Source: Topomyia yanbarensis
Taxonomy: Eukaryota > Arthropoda > Insecta > Diptera > Culicidae
Length of the DNA: 64,000 nt
Direction of reading: 5' to 3'
Assembly: GCF_030247195.1 (NCBI RefSeq)
Contig: NC_080672.1
Location: 368,830,271-368,894,270, forward strand
Under the pieces are notes generated by a model that ran no database searches, was not told where the DNA came from, and saw nothing but the letters and a program-made list of their open reading frames with translations. Below are positions 58,092-64,000 of this stretch, in pieces. Position 1 is the first letter of the stretch, and each line of letters opens with the position of its first letter. Both the position numbers and the translations under genes were made by a program.

Positions 58092-60480
58092 TTTTTGAGA
58101 GTGGTCCAACTGGAGCTGTAGAGCTGCATTCGCAGAAGAACTCCCCGCCAGAATCACTCACTACAGTTGCAGACTAGAAGAAAAGGTCACCCACTAAAAC
58201 ACTGCTTTAGGCCAGTTGAAGCGGGCCGTGATTCTGATTGTGATATTGGGTGAGGTGGGGACATACAGATTTCACGATCGCGTGGTAACGAGCGTTTGTA
58301 TCTTCGCGCTTAAGACCGCATTTATAAATTCATAGGATAGAGTTGCCCAAAACCGATCTCATAAGAAAAATAGATGTTAAAAGTGCTTTGATTAATTTTT
58401 TTTAAACGCATGTGGATTCTTTGAACCGACATTTTAAGTAGTTGCACAATGTAGTAGGATTCCATTCGTTGGAAATAATGAGGCCGTAATGAAAGTGTAC
58501 AAATTGTACGTATCGGAAATGCACAGTCCGAATCCGAAACACCTCTTTCAACAAATCAAAAGAAAAGGCTGTCTTGAATCTAAAACCAAACAGTTTGGGA
58601 TAGGCAGAAGCGATTCTATTCCATCAGTGATGTTGGTGGATTCTGAGTTGATGCGTCTGTTGAAACAAGTTCTTCCTCTCGGTGTTGATTTTCTTCATTT
58701 GATTCTTCTCTTTGAACTACTTCTAGTTAATTTCTTTCTTGAAAACTTAGACGCTGTTGGTCGGTAAAAAACAACAAATAAATAACCGCAAACGCGCTAA
58801 AAAATCTGAAAAGCGCGAAATCGTGGGAGTCGGTTTCGGACCAACACGACTTTTCTTGACAAATGACTCGTCGTATACTCTGAAGGATAAATGTTATATA
58901 AATGTATGGCTGTTCTGTGCAGCCCCAAAAATAAACTTTACAGACCGAACCACCTTACCCTAAGTGCTGAAACGTTCACTTAATCACCGCGGCGTCTTTC
59001 TGTTTGCAAGATCGTGGGCGTAGGTGTGCGTAGATAATCGCGAAGGTACCGAGCGTATGTATGATAACGTGTATGATCGCGTGAGCGTTTGTATGTCCCG
59101 TGTACAATCGTGTGGTTATCTGCGTATTCAAGTGCCTTGTTGAATATTCGAGCAGACCGCGAATTGATGTTGAATTTTCAGTTTACTGTTTAAATGCTAG
59201 AAGAGATGGGGCGATGTCGCACTGAATTTTGTTGACCTGTCCCCAGTTGGGCTGAGGAAATGATCGATTCATGGCCACGTGGGATCGTGCGTTTGAAACT
59301 ACATTTTTATTTTATTAGGTTCTTAAATATTTGCCTAATCGGAGAGGCGAGATTGCGCGCGTGGATTTGTATGAATAATTGCAATTGCATGTTCGCGTTT
59401 GTGAGCACGATTGTATTATCGGGCGGCATCAAGCGTTTGTATGTTAACGGCCCACGGCATATATAAACAATATATGTAACTTCGCGTTTATAAATTTGAA
59501 TAACCGTATAACCACTTGTAATTCATGCAGTCTTTTGAATGTTCGTTCGAACTACGCTTTTGAGTGTACGCCTCCGATCTCAGTCCCAGCCGAGAGACAT
59601 CCAATTTATAAGAGTTAGTTTGTTTTGAGAAGAAGACTGAAGGTATGGTGTTAGGAACGAGGGACTTTCAGACAAGACTGATTAATTAACACGTGGGAAC
59701 GGGCGTTGGTAAAATGCCCCTTGAGATCGAGTTTATATATTCATAATTGTGAACACATTGACTTAACCGCCGGAGCGTTTTTATGTATACGAGATCGCGA
59801 ACGATCGCAATTGCATTTTTGCATGCGTGGCCAGATTTATATTATCGCGATAAGCACAAGCGTTTCTATGTTAACGTGTTTGATTGCGTGGACGTTTTTA
59901 AGTCGCTAATGCTAGCATATGCATAACTTCACGTGTTAGAATTCGTTTACATTACGGTGTAGCCATTTGTACATTCGCGTAGGCTTCTGAACATTCTGAG
60001 CTGATGTTTAATTTTGTGCACGGTTCAGATGAAGGAAGACAACGAGTTCTCCCATCTTACTGGGTTCTATAAGAATGACGCCCTGAGACTTGTTGTGTAT
60101 ATAAGCTCTATATTTTAGAGCGGGAGTTCCCGGACAAGTATGTTTCATGATCGCACGAGAGTAGGTGTTTTTGTGTTGGCATATGAAACCGTAAGAGACA
60201 CACAAGACCAATGTTTATAAATTCGTAAGTGCTACCACGTTGACTTATTCGCCAAGACCTTCATTTGATTGAGTGCTCGTGGGCGTAGGTATGCATGAAT
60301 GATCGCTTTTGCGACCGAATTTGTATTTGTATCGCGAAAAGTTTAAGCGTTTGTATGTTATTATGTGCGTTCTTTTTATCGCGTGGGCATTTGTATGTTA
60401 CGAATGTGTCATTTTGAGGTTTTCCGAGAAAGAAATAGTTAAACAAGAAACAGGACATTCATATGGCATTCATTCAATAA
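58092..60480 (-). mobile_element. Large non-coding retroposon, copy F
   Basis: 3' end TTTTTTGAGAGTGGTCC on the plus strand at 58092. Four or so diverged internal units follow (starting near 58970, 59230, 59720 and 60210), with words such as GATCGCGAAGG and ACGGTTCAGATG. The conserved 5' module and hairpin are not found, so it is 5' truncated or rearranged; the right limit is approximate. A TA-flanked element is inserted at 58335-58960. Confidence 0.65.
58335..58960. mobile_element. 626-bp element inserted at TA in copy F
   Basis: Sibling retroposon copies read TTTATAAGTGCTAAAACG continuously here; in copy F the sequence splits at TA (58333-58334 and 58961-58962) around this insert, so TA is duplicated. 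The ends GGATAGAGTTGCCC and, on the complement, GGGTAAGGTGGTTC are only weakly similar. TA duplication is typical of Tc1/mariner-type insertion. ORFs of 92 and 68 codons (58489-58767, 58757-58963) match nothing I recognise. Confidence 0.7.
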
Positions 60481-62510
60481 AGGATAGATGGAAATACGAT
60501 TCGTATACTACAATATATCGGAGGAAGGCATCAGATACTGTGACAATCAAGCGCCGAATGGTAAAAAAATTGAAATGAAAAGTGATAAAGGCCAATCCTT
60601 AGAGAAATGTAAAGTTTGAATTTAGTATAAATGCTCCTAGTTTAATAGGATTTCTTGAAATTCCTCCCCGCAATTCGCAAAACTTTCCGAATGTTGTATG
60701 ACATTGTTGAAGCTCGCATGATATGTCAGAGGCTTGAAGCTTGTTCGATTCCATGAAATTTTTAAAATAATTCTGGGAGATGCTTTTTTGAAGAACTTGA
60801 TTGAAGTTTATTGTCTTCGCTGAATATAGTATAATTATGTAAGATTTAAAAATAATTCGATGGTGCTCCACAACCTTAAATTTCGGAGAACAACAATGGG
60901 TTTTATAGAATTTTCCTGAAAATCGCAAAATTTAAAATTTTGCAGGATTCTGCAGGACGCTCATGATACATCCCAACATTTCTCTGAAGTTTGCAGGAAG
61001 TTCTTTCTTCAATTCAGTACAAAGGCAGACTGAATGACCCCCAAGCGGCTTCGCCGCCAATGAAAAGGATCTCAACACGCAGCAGCAAACTGCGTCAACA
61101 AGATCTGGCAGACCGTATTCTTAGATTTTTTTTTTATTTTTACTTATTGTAAAAAAATAAAAGACCACGGCTCAATTGTGCTAACGCATTGAGGCGTTTC
61201 AAATAAAAAAAAAATCAGTACGACTTGCTGAAGTTAGATCTTCTTACCTGGCGTACAAGACTCCCTGAAGTGTATAAGTATGGTAAAAAAAACCCAACTA
61301 GGACTATTCTGAATAGTTAGTGAATAGTTGTCTAAAATGTATATGATTTCTCAAAAGAGTGTAGGAGACTGTTTCTATATGAGAAATTACTGCATTCTTA
61401 AACCCTAAATTCTGAAGGTATTGTAAAGAAGAGGAGCTAAGCAGTAAATTAAGAGCGAAAAAATAAATTATAAGAAACAAACAAGGTAGAAAACTAGCTG
61501 TGTTCAAGGGCACGCATTTTGAAGAGTTGGGTTTAACAATTCGATTTTATCTCTTCAGTGTATAGCAGTAAACCTCACCACCATATCCAATATCCGTCGT
61601 TTCTGTGTGAACAGAAGCAATGTTTCCTTTTTTTCGACTTAACTTCTATGTGGTAATCAAGTCAGTAGTCATATACTGATGGAAAAACGTTAAATCCAAC
61701 TTATTGAAAAAGATAACCAAATATGGAAAAGAAAAAGTAGAAAGCAACAATATTAACTAATGAATTACAAAATTATAAAAATGCTCCTCATGAAATTACC
61801 GCACTAGAACCTATCTAAGTCGCATAACTGATGATTTTAAGCATGACTAATTTCTTAAAGTTGATAATTAATGATAATCTTAGGGTTGAAATAAGATTAA
61901 AAATAACCAGCCTATCGTACCCCCTGCCAATTTACTTACCAACGAGTTATACTTGAAAATTTCTGTAACTTAGTGTGCTGGTCGTTTACTTCTTCGGTCC
62001 TAAATAGGTTTCTTTTTGTCCCTCGACTATGTAGAGATTGGGGCATTTTGCATTGATGAGATACCCAACTTCGATTCCTCCAGTAAAATATTTAATTTGA
62101 AAAACATTAAGGAAGGGGTAGAAATAGTTCAGTAAAGTTTTCATGATCTTGGCGATACAGAAAGTGTATCGTAAGTGTAAGTAAATATCCATTTACTTAA
62201 TTTCCATACATTAAAGCAACATTTTAACAATATTTCTCAAAATTTTCATGTGCGTTACAACTCAAATACCACTGAACCAATCGTTTTGAAATTTGCACAG
62301 GCTTCATTACATAATTCCCCAGGAACAATGAATGATTTTTTTAGCTTTCCAATTTTTTGTAACACTTGGCAGTCAAATAACCGGTTTTTGCTAAATATCG
62401 ACTAATATGCTGTTGTAAAATAATATATAAAATAATATAAGATTTTAAAGAAGAAAGCCGTCCCTTATTACCTGAGGATTATGTGCAAAATAAAGGCGCA
62501 AAATTAGAAA
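60481..62510. other. No gene seen
   Basis: AT-rich DNA. A possible retroposon 3' tail lies at 61150-61214. ORFs up to 109 codons lack domain features. Confidence 0.4.
61150..61214 (+). mobile_element. Possible retroposon 3' end with A tail
   Basis: GACCACGGCTCAATTGTGC, then GCATTGAGGCGTTTCAAATAA and a run of A. It resembles SINE/LINE 3' ends, but neither a 5' part nor a target duplication was found. Confidence 0.35.
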
Positions 62511-62540
62511 ATTTACGCGACCTCAGGAGGTCGCGTAAAT
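62511..62540. repeat. 30-bp palindrome with 14-bp arms
   Basis: ATTTACGCGACCTC, AG, GAGGTCGCGTAAAT. The arms are perfect. The centre contains CTCAG|GAG, a possible splice acceptor of the exon candidate that follows. Confidence 0.92.
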
Positions 62541-62687
62541 GGCTCACTACAAGTGTTTAAAGACGATTTGACTGGACACTCACAGAGACGGGCACACAGT
62601 GCACTAGTGCGAATGTCGGGATTAGTACCAGAAGATATTCCGTCGAAAAAACGTAACTGGATCGACTCAAGGGTGGTACCGGTGGAG
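62527..62687 (+). CDS. Weak exon candidate
   Basis: An open frame reads VNGSLQVFKDDLTGHSQRRA, HSALVRMSGLVPEDIPSKKR, NWIDSRVVPVE and ends at a strong donor GGAG|GTAAGT (62687/62688). The upstream acceptor would be CCTCAG at 62526, without a pyrimidine tract. Composition is more protein-like than its surroundings. I recognise no family. It could be an exon of an unknown + strand gene or a chance frame. Confidence 0.3.
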
Positions 62688-63044
62688 GTAAGTATGAAAG
62701 CAGAGGTTTGTTTTTCAGAATATTGTAATTCATCGACTCTCATAATTTTGATAATAAAAAAAACAGTACAAGTGTAAAACAGTATAAATCTCAATCATTA
62801 AAAGTTTTTAGTTTCCTAGAGATGCCGATCTTGAGAATATTTTGAGTAAACCAAAAAATCGCGAATCAAAATCTTTAAAATTTGCAAGTTTGGACTATTT
62901 TAAGAGTATGATGACTTCCGGAATTCAGTAAAAAATAAAGCTTTATATCTACCCAATCCTTACAGACAAGCGGACATTACCGTTTTGAACTCACGCAGAT
63001 CAACGATTACAAAAATTGAATCCTGTGTCAAACGCTTAAGCAAA

Positions 63045-63090
63045 ATACAAGTTAGTCCCATATAGATAGGGACATGCGATTATGGGCAGT
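63045..63090. mobile_element. Partial MITE next to (TA)n
   Basis: TTAGTCCCATATAGATAGGG and GCGATTATGGGCA match the short element at 53484-53558. Its right edge is followed almost directly by the TA run. Confidence 0.6.
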
Positions 63091-63093
63091 ATA

Positions 63094-63451
<358 letters not shown>

Positions 63452-63497
63452 CTTCATTTACTATTCTGAAAAACTCCCCGACTAAACAATATCTTAC

Positions 63498-64000
63498 CTT
63501 GATATAATGACACAATCCGTCCCCCTTCAGCATTCCATCCGCATCGCGGTACAACTTCAGCTTCAGCTTATTCGTTTTGGGATCTTTCAACACCATCCCG
63601 CACTTGGCCATAAGCTCGCCGAACTCTTCCTCCGTTATGTCCTGCGGCAGATTTGACACATACACCTTCGTATTATGTTCCTCCTTCAGCTCGAACCACT
63701 TGGGTGGCTCCGGAGGAGCTTTTCGTTTCTTGCCTTGCACTTTTACCGGCTCTTCGGAAACCTCTTCCCCCACAGGTTCCACCTCTTTCGGCGGAACTTC
63801 GGAACCGTCAACTTTCGAGCTACCAGCGGATGTGTTGTCAATAAAACCATAATTCAACTGATACACAGCCATGAAATGATCGTCCACCTTCGGAAACCAA
63901 GCTTTTTTCTCTTCGTCCCAGAAATAGACCGCTCCATCCTTATCGGTATACTGGTGGACTCCGTCCTCATAACTGTACGTTCGATCTTCCTTCGGCGCTT
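63498..64000 (-). CDS. HTATSF1: HTATSF1 (Tat-SF1) splicing factor homolog, internal exon, cut by window edge
   Basis: The frame on the minus strand from 63998 reads [20 protein letters not shown], then [20 protein letters not shown] and [14 protein letters not shown], an acidic/Pro linker ([20 protein letters not shown]), and then the start of RRM1: [20 protein letters not shown] (RNP2 = VYVSNL), ending [10 protein letters not shown] (RNP1 position). The WDxxKKAWFPK block and the KGDGLCxYxK RRM are diagnostic of the Tat-SF1/Cus2 family, which acts in the nucleus with U2 snRNP (SF3b) during spliceosome assembly. The exon ends at a perfect donor ATCAAG|GTAAGA (63498/63497). The upstream part and second half of RRM1 are outside this exon. 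It is open throughout, so probably functional. Confidence 0.92.

Overview
The window reads as nuclear DNA of an insect, most likely a culicine mosquito. The grounds are AT-rich, repeat-dense intergenic DNA, introns from 55 bp to about 12 kb, tRNA-derived SINEs with Pol III boxes, RTE-like and Loa/I-like LINE remains, Tc1-like transposase remains, many MITEs, and two protein genes of animal type. There are no operons, CRISPR arrays or bacterial signals. The species call is inference from repeat style and protein families.

Only two protein-coding loci are well supported. A secreted C-type lectin-like gene runs on the + strand (37286-51522) in six exons. They encode a signal peptide, a six-cysteine lectin fold without the usual calcium/sugar motifs, and a long Thr-rich, basic C-terminal tail on an exon about 11.9 kb downstream. 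At the right edge (63498-64000, - strand) lies one large exon of the HTATSF1 (Tat-SF1) splicing-factor homolog. It is cut by the window edge on its 5' side and ends in a splice donor in the middle of RRM1. No continuation was found to its left, so the lectin gene may be nested in its intron.

Layout: 1-5.0 kb is mostly featureless, with an RT scrap and a tRNA-like repeat. 5.0-8.6, 11.5-13.3, 27.2-30.2, 30.5-34.4, 55.5-57.5 and 58.1-60.5 kb carry six copies of one large apparently non-coding retroposon family. 13.8-16.2 kb is a hAT-like element with a piggyBac-like MITE nested inside. 17.5-24.7 kb is a graveyard of SINEs, Tc1 and LINEs. 24.7-27.2 kb is mostly unique. 34.4-36.5 kb is a T-rich degenerate array and a large foldback. 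39-50.8 kb is the lectin's giant intron, with MITEs, ~120-bp tandem repeats and a ~4.8-kb array of A-tract words. 60.5-63.5 kb has little apart from a palindrome, a weak exon candidate and a 355-bp (TA)n.

The most interesting signal is the 2-4 kb retroposon family. Two copies have clean target-site duplications (17 and 14 bp) and A-rich 3' ends, so the family moved by LINE-type retrotransposition, yet no copy has an ORF for endonuclease, RT or gag. All 5'-complete copies share a conserved 5' module with a 7-bp hairpin, internal repeats of several hundred bp follow, and one copy carries a different 3' module. Comparing copies gives empty-site evidence for several DNA-transposon insertions. The other leading signals are a SINE dimer foldback, a ~0.83-kb long inverted repeat that could give hairpin RNA, and the A-tract array.
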